Shown here piece after piece: positions 18,362 to 27,537 of a stretch of DNA of 51,245 bases (positions are counted from its first letter, which is position 1; the number at the start of each line of letters is the position of its first letter). The translations under genes were made by a program, and so were the position numbers. The notes under the pieces were generated by a model. The model had not been told where the DNA came from. It saw nothing but the letters and a program-made list of their open reading frames with translations, and did no database searches. The DNA is from Niabella sp. (GTDB lineage: Bacteria; Bacteroidota; Bacteroidia; Chitinophagales; Chitinophagaceae): positions 1-51,245 of the forward strand of contig JAGIAT010000022.1 of NCBI GenBank assembly GCA_017744715.1, written 5' to 3'.

Positions 18362-18388
18362 CTCATTTTTCCTGTAATATCGTCAGGA

Positions 18389-18850
18389 TTATGTAATATT
18401 TAAATTGATTGCGCCAATATTGTCAGTATTGATAATGCCATTCTCAAATGTGTTAAAATAGCTCTGATCTAAATTCCCAAGCAGGTTTGTTCCTTGAACA
18501 AAAATGTTTTTTTGTACAAACACCGCTTTTTCAAAATGGCAATCAAAAAAATTATTAAAAATATTCCCAACAATATTAATTTCCTTTTGATTATGTCCTC
18601 CCATTTGATAATCTACACGATTTAATATGATACAATTCTTTACAGATAGCCCATTCACAAACCAACAAGAATGTATCAATAGATTATTTATAATTGAGTT
18701 TTCAATTGTGATTGAGGTATTTAATTCAAAAGCGCCTATTAGATTAATCGTCTCAATCACGCAATTATTAAGGCTAAGCGATTTTGCTGCATGTAAATCT
18801 GTTACTGAGATACATTCTATTGTTTTGTTGTTTCGTATTAGTTCTACCAT
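18389..18850 (-). CDS. Orphan right-handed-helix-like immunity candidate
   Basis: This 153-residue protein of unknown family has repeated beta-strand/asparagine pattern (SLNNCVIETINLIG, ITIENSIINNLLI, SVKNCIILNRV, NIVGNIFNNFFD), suggesting a pentapeptide-like or parallel beta-helix fold. Its ATG lies inside the last codon of an upstream broken toxin tail (ATGGTAG, where TGG-TAG ends the toxin), so it is translationally coupled to it. No signal peptide, so it is probably cytoplasmic. Immunity is inferred from overlap and context only. Confidence 0.55.
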   Translation of the reverse strand: MVELIRNNKTIECISVTDLHAAKSLSLNNCVIETINLIGAFELNTSITIENSIINNLLIHSCWFVNGLSVKNCIILNRVDYQMGGHNQKEINIVGNIFNNFFDCHFEKAVFVQKNIFVQGTNLLGNLDQSYFNTFENGIINTDNIGAINLNIT

Positions 18851-19604
18851 TTTAAATTACCAAAATTAATAACGTTTCCATTTGTAATCCGACTTGAAAC
18901 ACCCGGATACATATTGATTGATTTAATTACTCCATCGTCAACAAAAACCTTAAAAGATCTTGGTATCCCATTTATATATATTACCAATTAAAGTATTATC
19001 ACCCGGCTTTAATAAGAATCTATGGTTTTGGACGAAATTAAATCCTTTTGAAGCCATCTCGTCAACCGCTAAATCCAGATCAACATGCCTTCCTTTGGCA
19101 AATGCTGCTTCTTTTATTGATGCCCCCAGCTCCATTTTACAGAGAAATTTGCACCATATCTTTTGCGGCGTCAAAGACAGAGATTTTGCTAAATCTAACC
19201 CTATTGCCTTAAAACTTTCTTTCGCGCAAAGCACCAATCCAACATGTCTACTATATTAAACGAGGACCGTTCGATTGCCTGTGGACCAAATTTAGTAAAA
19301 CATTCCTTTAAATCCCGGAACTCTAAAAGCCTCGCCTGCTTTGGCAGCAAAAGGAACAAATGCGATATGAACATCTACAGTAACATCCTATTCTACTGTT
19401 TTAAACCGTACGTTTCTAAAAAGTCCTCAGAGCGCTCAACAATATTGTCATTCTTTCCCACTCGAATGCTTTAACATCTAAAGATCTTACGCTATCAGGA
19501 TATGACACACTAAATTCTCTAAAATCCATTGGCAAAATTAAACTGCTAAGCAACCCCGTTTTTGAAGCATAAACTCCTGGAAATCTTCGCCCAATCAATA
19601 GGCA
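18844..19604 (-). pseudogene. Orphan RHS toxin-tip fragment A, multiply frameshifted
   Basis: Several minus-strand frames carry pieces in order: MDFREFSVSYPDSVRSLDVK, TVDVHIAFVPFAAKAGEAF, FNIVDMLDWCFARKK, MELGASIKEAAFAKGRHVDL, FVQNHRFLLKPGDNTLIGNI. After a slip at a TA run (18973-18981) it continues INGIPRSFKVFVDDGVIKSI, NMYPGVSS, NLKW, stop. At least four frame breaks or stops are needed to join it. It starts after repeat element copy 4 and ends in the start codon of the 18389 gene, so it is a displaced toxin tip. Toxin family not recognised. Confidence 0.6.
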
Positions 19605-19610
19605 GACTTA

Positions 19611-19734
19611 ATTAAATCCCTTTCTAATCAGGCATTCTTCCCAGCGGAATGAAATAAAAACGGACGTAGTAAAAAGTAACGGTTATTACACAGGTCTGCT
19701 GTACACAAGCCCTGGCGACAGACCTGCGCTAGAA
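19611..19734. repeat. Hairpin-bearing intergenic element, copy 4 (perfect arms)
   Basis: Shares TCTAATCAGGCATTCTTCCC, GGACGTAGTAAAAAGTAACG and GACCTGCGCTAGAA with the other copies. Its arms CAGGTCTG (19691-19698) and CAGACCTG (19719-19726) are perfect inverted repeats around a 20-nt loop. No U-tract follows on either strand, so it is not a standard intrinsic terminator. Confidence 0.85.
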
Positions 19735-19747
19735 TGGGAGCCAATTT

Positions 19748-19976
19748 CATTGCAAAACCATGTCCAAACATCCCCAAAATAGCGCCAACACCTGCGCCCC
19801 ATTATTACTTTCGAGGCACGCTCTTTTGTCCGTTGTATTTGTACCTTCCCCCTGCGGTGAGTTAGGATCAAGCCGATTATGTTCAAATGAATTCGCAGCT
19901 TGTGTAACTAAGTAATTTTTGTAATCGCCCTTTCAAATAATACACCATTTTCAAAGATCATGCCCCAGACCAAAGG
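19748..19976 (-). pseudogene. Degraded RHS-core fragment
   Basis: At 19942-19964 the sequence matches 21 of 23 positions of the intact RHS gene at 21412-21434, in the codons for GMIFEN (here WGMIFENGVL). Downstream the frames break (ERAITKIT, then another frame with EHNRLDPNSPQGEGTNTT). It looks like a remnant RHS 3' part kept with an orphan cassette, the sort of homology that would allow tip exchange. Confidence 0.5.
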
Positions 19977-19988
19977 ATGCTGATAAAC

Positions 19989-20050
19989 AAGTAACGAAAT
20001 AGCACAGGTCGGCTATTACACCTGGCTATGCTACAGACCTGCGCAAGAGG
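19989..20050. repeat. Hairpin-bearing intergenic element, copy 5 (diverged/partial)
   Basis: AAGTAACGAAATAGCACAGG and CTACAGACCTGCGCAAGA match the core of the other copies. It retains the CAGGTC and GACCTG arms but lacks the left half. It lies 48 bp downstream of the immunity candidate at 20099. Confidence 0.65.
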
Positions 20051-20098
20051 GGACGATTTGTGCAGACACGAACCTGGACGAAAGAGCCCTATTTGTTT

Positions 20099-20410
20099 TT
20101 AAACGCCCGGCAGACATTCACAGGATCCTTTTATACAAATATTCATAATAATAATAACAACAACTATTACTTGAAGCAAAGCGAATATAAACCAAGTTAG
20201 CTTTCCCCTAAGCGCCACAACAAAGAAAAGAACTGCATATACAAAATAGTTTTGATTTTTCCCATATAGTCTCAAATTCCAAGAGGAAAATGCATGACAA
20301 TTTTTACAAAACTCCCAATAGGGATTTGATGTATAAATCCAAATTGCACCCAAGACAATTGTCAATCCTAATTGTATTGCAAACCTTTTAGAGTTTAAAT
20401 TTCGTGCCAC
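20099..20410 (-). CDS. Small membrane protein, probable immunity protein for the adjacent RHS toxin
   Basis: This 103-residue protein begins at a GTG (20410) that lies within the last codons of the RHS gene, overlapping it by 23 bp. It has three membrane segments (QLGLTIVLGAIWIY, YFVYAVLFFVVAL, FIFALLQVIVVVIIIMNICI) and several Cys (WEFCKNCHAF, CIKGSCECLPGV). Overlap with the toxin end and the small membrane fold are typical of immunity genes. A membrane location would fit a toxin acting on the membrane or in the periplasm (inference). Confidence 0.6.
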   Translation of the reverse strand: MARNLNSKRFAIQLGLTIVLGAIWIYTSNPYWEFCKNCHAFSSWNLRLYGKNQNYFVYAVLFFVVALRGKLTWFIFALLQVIVVVIIIMNICIKGSCECLPGV

Positions 20411-23400
20411 CTAAATACATTTTTGTTTGTTTATCATAATATTCCACTATTTCACTACCTCCAGATCCTCCCATTGTTTGTGTAACATTATTACTAAATA
20501 TTATTATTATGCCTCCATCTGAAGTGGCATTGGTTGCTCTTAATTTACTATAATTCATAATAACTTTTGACAATTCATCTGACATACCAGAAAACTGAGA
20601 TGATCGAACTCCCAAAATAGTTCCTATTGCTATTAAAAGGGGATTAACTTTTAACTTATCGCCCCGTTTCAACTTTCTAAAAAGGTCTTTATAGTCTTTT
20701 ATCGATTTTAAATCAACCAGTGACCCTCCTGCCAAAGTACTGCCGTAACCAAAAATCTTTGACATTTTTTTCAGTTCTTCATTTAATTGATTTAGTTGAT
20801 CTAAGAATTGTTTGTCTTCCAAAATACGTTTGGTCAGAATTTCAGAATAACCATTAGATGAAAAGTTCTTTTCCTTAATTTGAGCCAAAGAGCGATTATT
20901 ATACAATCCGCCTTGTAACGGTTTTGAACGAGCAGTAACTTTTACTTCCTCTAATACCGTTGCTGTTTCAGGGGTGATTCCTTTGGCAGAATCTGCAATT
21001 AAACCTAAAGGATCTGTCAGCAGGATAGGATTATTATCGGCAAAGGAAAAAGGCGATAATGTCAAATTTAAATCAGATAATGGATCGATCTGCCAAAAAC
21101 GTCCGAGCTGAGGGTCCAAAGTCCTATATCGTGTCTCATACACCTCGAGACCAGTATAATTAGCAAATTCTCCTGACATCAATTCGGCACCTCCATTAAA
21201 CTTATATTTATTTGCAATGATCGTAGCATTCTGATAACTAATACCCTTCATCGTCAAGCCGAACGGATAATAATGCGTTTCCTCCAACAACGTTTTATCC
21301 TCATTGACCATCGATCGCACATTACCCAAATGATCCTTCAGGAAGTAATCGGCTGTAAAGGCCGTACCGTTTGGACGGAATCGACCCTCTTCCATCGACA
21401 CATGCTGCAATACATCATTTTCAAAGATCATCCCGCCCAGGTAGGTGGTTATCTTCTGCCCCTGTCCGGTTTCGTTAACTGTTTTGCTCAGCTTGTTACC
21501 AGCCGCATCATACTGATAGCTGATCGTGCCCTTGCCGGTAACATCAACTTGCTGTGGTAAATTTAAGATATTATAGCTGATGCCGCTGATGTTTTTGTTC
21601 CCGTCTTTAACCAGGTTCCCATTCACATCATAGTCATAGTCATTATTATCGCCATTGCTGCCATCGTTAAAATCGCCCAGACCGGTATTCAGGGAGATAT
21701 TGTCCTTTACCTTTAACAGCTTGTTGCTGTTGGGTTTGTAGCTATAGGTTAGCTGGTCGATCGTTGTACTGCTGCCGTTGTATAGCCCCTGCTGGGTCAT
21801 GGCCCTGATATTGCCATTATAATCATAGGCGCTCTCCGGGTTCAGCGGGTTGCCGTCACCCATCCGGTTGTTAAAGGTACCGGTAGCGGCAAAGCTGCTG
21901 CCATTGTATTGCTTAAAGTCTGCATTCATGATCCGGTTCGCATTGTCATAACTGAAATCATACCGTCTGACCTCAGCACTTCCCGTCTTACCCCGCCAGC
22001 TCATGCCGCCGATATTGCCATTGTAATACCGGTTACCAACCGAACCTCCAAAAGCAGGGTACTGGTCGTAGTTTAGCTCAAATCCAAAATTGCTGTTATT
22101 ATTACTTCCGCTGGCATAACCCCGGTTCATGCCCAATAACCACCCTCTTACATTGTATTCATAGTTTTGTGTTTCAGCACCGGCGGTACCATTGGCATCC
22201 GTGGCGCCCAGGGTTTTGTTTACCAACTGGCCCAATTCATCATACCTGTTTACGGCAATAACCTTATCTCCGCTGCTGATTCCGGTATTGCTGCTTACGT
22301 TTTTGATGGTCTTTACAACGCGGCCCAGGGCATCGTACGTGTTTTTGGTAACAGTGGTTACTGTAAGCGCGGTACCGGTGGCTTTGCTTTCCCTGCTTAC
22401 CACGATCAGCGGCTGGCCGCTCCAGCTGTATTGGGTGGTCATAAGGTCAATTCCTGTTGTATGGTTTTTAGTTTTGACCTGGATGGGCCTGGCCCTGGCA
22501 TCATAGATCGTTAATGTATAGATATAATTCGGTGTGCCTAGTATGTTTCTTCGTGTGCCTGTTATCAGGCCTTTCGTGCGGATATCTTTCACATTTTTTT
22601 GCTCATAGGGGAAGTTAGGATTATCGGTAGTTGCAAGGTTGCCTGCATCCAGACTGTTGTCATAGTCTGAAAAACCAGCAGGGAGTGCCGCAGAATGCGG
22701 TGTTTGCGTTACCCAATAGTAGTCATCATAAAAGGTCTCCGTTAATACGGTAGCGTTATTCAGCACACCCGTTTCCGGGTATTGCAGCCCCGCATTGGCA
22801 TCTCCCGTTTTGGACATCGCAGCATTCCAGTGCGTATTCGGATCGTTGTCCTGGAGATTGACCAATCCTGTTTTTACCGGCCGGTTCAGGTTATCATATT
22901 GTGTATAATTCCAGTTGCCCTGACTACGCAGGTTCCCGTCCTGGGTCATTACCAGACGGTCCCGCACATCATATACCATCACTACTTCAGCCGCCCCCGG
23001 CACCTGCTTCACGATCATACGCCGCCGGCCGTCATACTCATAACGGAAACATTGTTCGGCCAGCAGGTCTGCGGTCAGCTGCCAATTATTCGTCATCAGC
23101 GTTTTTACCCCCTCCGGCTGGATCACGCAACGCAGGTTGCCCAGGTCATCATAAATATAATAGGTGCAGATCCAGCCATAGTGGCCTTTCCCATTCCCGT
23201 CATCTGCCACGGTGTTCAGCAGCTGTACTTTTTTTAAGATAACCTTATCTTCTTTGTCCTTAAACTCGATCACCTGTTTGCCCTGCTCGTCCACCGTTAC
23301 ATTTTTATACAGCTCCCCCGCAGGGTAGAACCGGCTGCTGGCATAACTGCTGGTAATGATGGCCGAAGGCGTGCCGCCACCACTGGTAATATATGCCCGC

Positions 23401-24179
23401 AAATTGGAGCCCGCCGGTGCATAGAATCCATCCGTAAACGTGATGCTTTGTGAGGCTTTATACTCCGTAGTGGCCGTGGTATGACCGGAGCCTACAGTAA
23501 CCGTAGCCGGAACGCTTGTGCCACCGGAACCCCAGGGGCCATCCGTTACTTCCCAGATTCGCACACTGTCCTGTGCCGTATTGATCCAGTATTTGCTCTT
23601 AATGCTGTGGCGGGTGTCTTCGGTAGCAGCGGCGTAACTGCCAGCCCAGTTCTTGCCGGGGGCAAACTGTTCCATAACACGGTTTAACGGCGAAGCCTCA
23701 AATACGGTCTGGCTGTAATAATTACTTTCTCCCTGGCCGCTGTATTTACCAGCCATGAAATTTTGCTGTTCGGAAAACGGATCGGTTTTAAACAGTCCAT
23801 CTGATGTAGCCGCTTTATACGGTGCAAATTTGTACTGCTCCCGACCGAGAGCATCATACAGCACCGGTGTTACCAGGTCGGTGGCACCGGATGTATCCAG
23901 GATATTGCTGCCATTTGTGGCCAGTGATCCTTTCTTTACCACCGTTTGCAAAGGCCGGCCCAAACCATCAAAATACTGCGTGGCCTCTTTAACCTCGTTC
24001 AGCCCTTTACCAGGCAACCCCGCCCCATCCGTTGTGGGCGCAGTAGCAGTAAAAGTGCGGATATAGTTTACAGGCGTACCAGTGCCATAGGCAGGCAGAT
24101 TCGCCGGTTGTTGGGCCATCGCCCACTTATTTGCGCATAACAGAAAAATCAATATATAAAGTGCGTTCCGGAGTTGCAT
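20388..24179 (-). CDS. RHS repeat toxin with DUF6443 head and variable C-terminal tip
   Basis: This 1263-residue protein has a signal peptide (MQLRNALYILIFLLCANKWA), a DUF6443 head (PVNYIRTFTATAPT, EATQYFDGLGRPLQTVVKKG), YD repeats through the middle, and the RHS-associated core (DHLGNVRSMVNEDKT, YYPFGLTMKG, YETRYRTLDPQLGRFWQIDP, NNPILLTDPLGL). After the core a tip of about 190 residues is unrelated to the shell (VLEEVKVTARSKP, LLIAIGTILGVRSSQF, GIIIIFSNNVTQTMGGSGG). The tip family is not recognised. It is preceded by the 24214 gene (34 bp) and followed by an overlapping immunity candidate. Confidence 0.85.
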   Translation of the reverse strand: MQLRNALYILIFLLCANKWAMAQQPANLPAYGTGTPVNYIRTFTATAPTTDGAGLPGKGLNEVKEATQYFDGLGRPLQTVVKKGSLATNGSNILDTSGATDLVTPVLYDALGREQYKFAPYKAATSDGLFKTDPFSEQQNFMAGKYSGQGESNYYSQTVFEASPLNRVMEQFAPGKNWAGSYAAATEDTRHSIKSKYWINTAQDSVRIWEVTDGPWGSGGTSVPATVTVGSGHTTATTEYKASQSITFTDGFYAPAGSNLRAYITSGGGTPSAIITSSYASSRFYPAGELYKNVTVDEQGKQVIEFKDKEDKVILKKVQLLNTVADDGNGKGHYGWICTYYIYDDLGNLRCVIQPEGVKTLMTNNWQLTADLLAEQCFRYEYDGRRRMIVKQVPGAAEVVMVYDVRDRLVMTQDGNLRSQGNWNYTQYDNLNRPVKTGLVNLQDNDPNTHWNAAMSKTGDANAGLQYPETGVLNNATVLTETFYDDYYWVTQTPHSAALPAGFSDYDNSLDAGNLATTDNPNFPYEQKNVKDIRTKGLITGTRRNILGTPNYIYTLTIYDARARPIQVKTKNHTTGIDLMTTQYSWSGQPLIVVSRESKATGTALTVTTVTKNTYDALGRVVKTIKNVSSNTGISSGDKVIAVNRYDELGQLVNKTLGATDANGTAGAETQNYEYNVRGWLLGMNRGYASGSNNNSNFGFELNYDQYPAFGGSVGNRYYNGNIGGMSWRGKTGSAEVRRYDFSYDNANRIMNADFKQYNGSSFAATGTFNNRMGDGNPLNPESAYDYNGNIRAMTQQGLYNGSSTTIDQLTYSYKPNSNKLLKVKDNISLNTGLGDFNDGSNGDNNDYDYDVNGNLVKDGNKNISGISYNILNLPQQVDVTGKGTISYQYDAAGNKLSKTVNETGQGQKITTYLGGMIFENDVLQHVSMEEGRFRPNGTAFTADYFLKDHLGNVRSMVNEDKTLLEETHYYPFGLTMKGISYQNATIIANKYKFNGGAELMSGEFANYTGLEVYETRYRTLDPQLGRFWQIDPLSDLNLTLSPFSFADNNPILLTDPLGLIADSAKGITPETATVLEEVKVTARSKPLQGGLYNNRSLAQIKEKNFSSNGYSEILTKRILEDKQFLDQLNQLNEELKKMSKIFGYGSTLAGGSLVDLKSIKDYKDLFRKLKRGDKLKVNPLLIAIGTILGVRSSQFSGMSDELSKVIMNYSKLRATNATSDGGIIIIFSNNVTQTMGGSGGSEIVEYYDKQTKMYLGGTKFKL

Positions 24180-24213
24180 GCTATCAGTTTTTTCGTTTTG
24201 AATAGTGTTCCTT

Positions 24214-27200
24214 TTAGTTACAGTTTACCGGCTGGCCAGCATAGTTATAGCAGATTTTTTTGAGTACCTTACCCTGATCATCTTTTATAAGACTTAGACG
24301 CCCAAAACTATCATACTCATAATAGGTTGTGCGACCGGCCGGATCTGTTTCAGAAGTCATACCCACCAGCGGCTTATACGTATAGGTGCTTACCAGAACC
24401 TGAGGAGCCGAAGAAAAATAGTTACGAATAAGGGTCAGCTGACCCTGGCGCTGCAGGTCTGTGCCGCTATTCAGCAGGGAAATATCCAGAGATGGTATTG
24501 ACATCACTGTTGCCCAATCACTTCCGGTAATCTTCACTACGGGGTACTGGCTATTGTATCCCCACAAATACACTTCTTTTACATCATTGTTTTTCTGCTG
24601 TTCATTAAGATTGCTAAAACCATCATACCTATTAAAGAAAACCCGAAGTTCCGCCGGGTTATCCGCTGTTTTCTTTTCGATGCTCTCCGCCAATATTTGA
24701 TTTGTAGCGCTGCTCACCCATGAGGATCCGCCCCAGAAGCCATATTTGGTTTTAGCGGAGCTTAAAAATGTGGCAGGAGCGGAGGGCGTGGTGCTCGTAT
24801 AATCGGACCGCTCAACTACCGGCGCCCAGATATGCCGGTTTATCATCTCTGTATATGGTTGCAGCCCGGCAAAATCATGGGGATATTTATACAGTGTTTT
24901 ATCAACCGTTCCATCACTTTTATTCTTATATGCCTCTGTAGGCAGCATATGTTCCGCATTATCATATACTGTTTTTTCCGACTGGCTTAAGATGTTGCCT
25001 GAATTATCATATTCTGTAGTTGTTATACTATCCGGATATATCCAACGGCTCAGCAAATCAAACCGTGATATACTGATTCCTGCCAGATTGGAGATATAAT
25101 ACGCACCTCCGGAGGAATAATTGTACTGACTTGAATTTTCAAACTGGAACCGATAAAACGGATAACTATGGGACAACCGCCCGTCATCTTTAAAGTTTCG
25201 CTGAATTTGCTTAACAAGCTTAAACGTTTCGTTACGCTTGGCGAAATAACTTGTCTGCTTCTCAAATCCATTATAAATACCATAGTTGCTAAGCGGCATT
25301 TCATCCAGGTTAGGCCCCACGAGCGCCGTTCCTCTGGTATCGGGAGAAACATTAAATTCGTGTTCTACATACCCCCCATCGGCGTTCTCACCATAAATTT
25401 CGGTTACATACGGATAATAGATATGGTTGCCGCTATAGGATGGGCTGTTTAATGATACCGAAAAATACTGGTTATAAATGCACTCATTATACAGTCCGGG
25501 CGAACAGGAGTTTCCAATGAACAACTGCTTATTATATACAGGATTGTCTATCGTAACTCCGGACGAATTTGGATTACCAAATACATTATAATTGATTTTT
25601 TTAATAACCGGCAATTCGCCCGGGCTCGCAAATGTAAGCACCTTACTCACCCTGACACCGCCAACCTCCTTATTTGGGGCATTATCATTATTGTCCTGAT
25701 AAATAACTGCGCCTGTTCCAACAGCATCACCAGACACGGCAACACACAGGATATATGTGCCCGGCGGCAATGTAGTATTAAAGCTCCCCGTTTGCCCGTT
25801 ATTGACACGGTACGGAAAGTTAACCGTTGCGAGATCAACGGGCAACGGATAATCTTCTTCGGGAATAATTTTTGCCATCGTGTAGTAAAATTTGGAAAGA
25901 CAGGAGGTTTTCCCGGATAAATTACTTTCCAACCAAATGGATACTGTTCTCGAGCAGTTTAGCGTAAATTGCTCCGAATAGAACACCTGAGCTTTTTTAC
26001 AATCCGATGTCCCCTCCGCTTTCAGATGCATGGTTACATTTAAATTGCTGCAGTCATAGGATCCGGGACGGTAAACCGTATGGGGCTCATACATTACAGA
26101 GTCGATCCCTTTTGTGGGGTATGTTATACTGCTTAAACAGCCTTTTTTTGAAAAGGTCCAATCCGGACTTCGATTAGCGAATGAAACCTGGTCTTTCAGA
26201 TAGAGATAGTCAGACTCGTTGGAGGGGGGCGGAATAAGACTATTATTCTGTTTCCCATTAAAAAACCCGTAATGATCCTGGGATTTACTATAACGTGATG
26301 GCAGTCCATCCAGGCCGTAGTAATTAAAACTATAAGGTTTATCATCAACAACAGCTCCGGTTAAGAACAGCCTCGAATGGTCGTTACTGCTATTATCATA
26401 AGATTTTACATATTCATGATCAAGGAGTACCTTATGCACTGGCGTTTCACCTGAACTGATTACATTACCGGCAGGATCAACCCGCCCGTCATATACATCC
26501 ATGCTCGTGAGAGCATATTCGCCTGGCAAATCTACCCGCGGGGCATAGTTAAAATCAACAAATCCTTGCTTATTGCTATAGATCCTGCTAAGCATAAGCC
26601 CATGATTCTGAACCTGGGTAGAGCATTTTTTTGAAAGCGGAACTGTTGATGTCAAAGGACAGGTTGTGCAATATTCCGTTTTTGTGCTTAGTTTTGAAGT
26701 CAATGTCTCGCGTTCTCCTGCAGCGTAAGTATAGCTATTGGACGTATATGAGAAGTAGATCGTATCTCCCAAGGGGTGTATAATCTTGGAGAGCATCCAG
26801 GCTGTTTTTACCCATGGCCGGTTTGGATCATGAACACAACTGTTGGAAGTTAATGACTCTTCACTGTTCAGAAAGAGATATTGAACACCCGAAGCATCTA
26901 CAATTTTAAAACCGGTATTTAGAACAGGATCTGTTGCTGTGATTTTCACATTTGTCTGCTCCAGTTTAAAGATCTCATTATCCCCTGCTGTATTTCCGGC
27001 TCCTCTTATAAATCGGCCGGTAATGCCATTAAAATTGTACGTAAAGATATCCGGAACCGTTTTTCTGTTCCTCTGTGAGGCGCCATTTATAAAATTATAC
27101 AGATTTGCTCCGTTTGTGTTCGGCCAGTCAGAAGGATAGGTGATCCAATAATCATATTCATTCTGACCATCTAATATCGTTCTGCCTATGCTTCCCCCCG

Positions 27201-27537
27201 CTACAAGCATCCAATCCATCCCCACACGGCTGGGGATCTTATTAACCACCAACCCATTCGTAGTATATACCAGTGTTATAGGTACCGATAAATTTTTTGT
27301 TTTGTACGTATACACCGGTACACTGGTCTTAAACGCCCCGTCAGACAGATCCGCTCCGGCTAAACCGAACTTCCCTAACTCAGCCACAGATGGCGAAGGT
27401 TCAAGCACCTGAAAAGTACCATCTTCTTGTGCACGTACCCTTCCAATAAATAACAATAGCATAACAAGCAACACAATTATTCTTACTATTGTATTGGGAT
27501 AATATTTTTGTTCTTTTGCTTTTATGGTAATCGTCAT
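24214..27537 (-). CDS. Large secreted RHS-like protein, first gene of the second RHS unit
   Basis: The frame extends to 27588, but the ATG at 27537 (MTITIKAKEQ) gives a more usual signal peptide ending RVRAQ; the choice is uncertain. About 1107 residues: a head of SVAELGKFGLAGADLSDGAF, VPVYTYKTKNLSVPITLVYT and RVGMDWMLVAGGSIGRTI, then a long beta-rich body. The C-terminus is an RHS junction (DPAGRTTYYEYDSFGRLSLI, KKICYNYAGQPVNCN) that stops abruptly. The head is paralogous to that of the 1457 gene, and the downstream partner is likewise a DUF6443 RHS gene. Probably exported; role unknown. Confidence 0.78.
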   Translation of the reverse strand: MTITIKAKEQKYYPNTIVRIIVLLVMLLLFIGRVRAQEDGTFQVLEPSPSVAELGKFGLAGADLSDGAFKTSVPVYTYKTKNLSVPITLVYTTNGLVVNKIPSRVGMDWMLVAGGSIGRTILDGQNEYDYWITYPSDWPNTNGANLYNFINGASQRNRKTVPDIFTYNFNGITGRFIRGAGNTAGDNEIFKLEQTNVKITATDPVLNTGFKIVDASGVQYLFLNSEESLTSNSCVHDPNRPWVKTAWMLSKIIHPLGDTIYFSYTSNSYTYAAGERETLTSKLSTKTEYCTTCPLTSTVPLSKKCSTQVQNHGLMLSRIYSNKQGFVDFNYAPRVDLPGEYALTSMDVYDGRVDPAGNVISSGETPVHKVLLDHEYVKSYDNSSNDHSRLFLTGAVVDDKPYSFNYYGLDGLPSRYSKSQDHYGFFNGKQNNSLIPPPSNESDYLYLKDQVSFANRSPDWTFSKKGCLSSITYPTKGIDSVMYEPHTVYRPGSYDCSNLNVTMHLKAEGTSDCKKAQVFYSEQFTLNCSRTVSIWLESNLSGKTSCLSKFYYTMAKIIPEEDYPLPVDLATVNFPYRVNNGQTGSFNTTLPPGTYILCVAVSGDAVGTGAVIYQDNNDNAPNKEVGGVRVSKVLTFASPGELPVIKKINYNVFGNPNSSGVTIDNPVYNKQLFIGNSCSPGLYNECIYNQYFSVSLNSPSYSGNHIYYPYVTEIYGENADGGYVEHEFNVSPDTRGTALVGPNLDEMPLSNYGIYNGFEKQTSYFAKRNETFKLVKQIQRNFKDDGRLSHSYPFYRFQFENSSQYNYSSGGAYYISNLAGISISRFDLLSRWIYPDSITTTEYDNSGNILSQSEKTVYDNAEHMLPTEAYKNKSDGTVDKTLYKYPHDFAGLQPYTEMINRHIWAPVVERSDYTSTTPSAPATFLSSAKTKYGFWGGSSWVSSATNQILAESIEKKTADNPAELRVFFNRYDGFSNLNEQQKNNDVKEVYLWGYNSQYPVVKITGSDWATVMSIPSLDISLLNSGTDLQRQGQLTLIRNYFSSAPQVLVSTYTYKPLVGMTSETDPAGRTTYYEYDSFGRLSLIKDDQGKVLKKICYNYAGQPVNCN

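Noticed and set aside
17066..20050. Integron-like attC array
   Set aside because: The cassette/hairpin layout is reminiscent, but no RYYYAAC/GTTRRRY core sites and no integrase gene are seen in the window.
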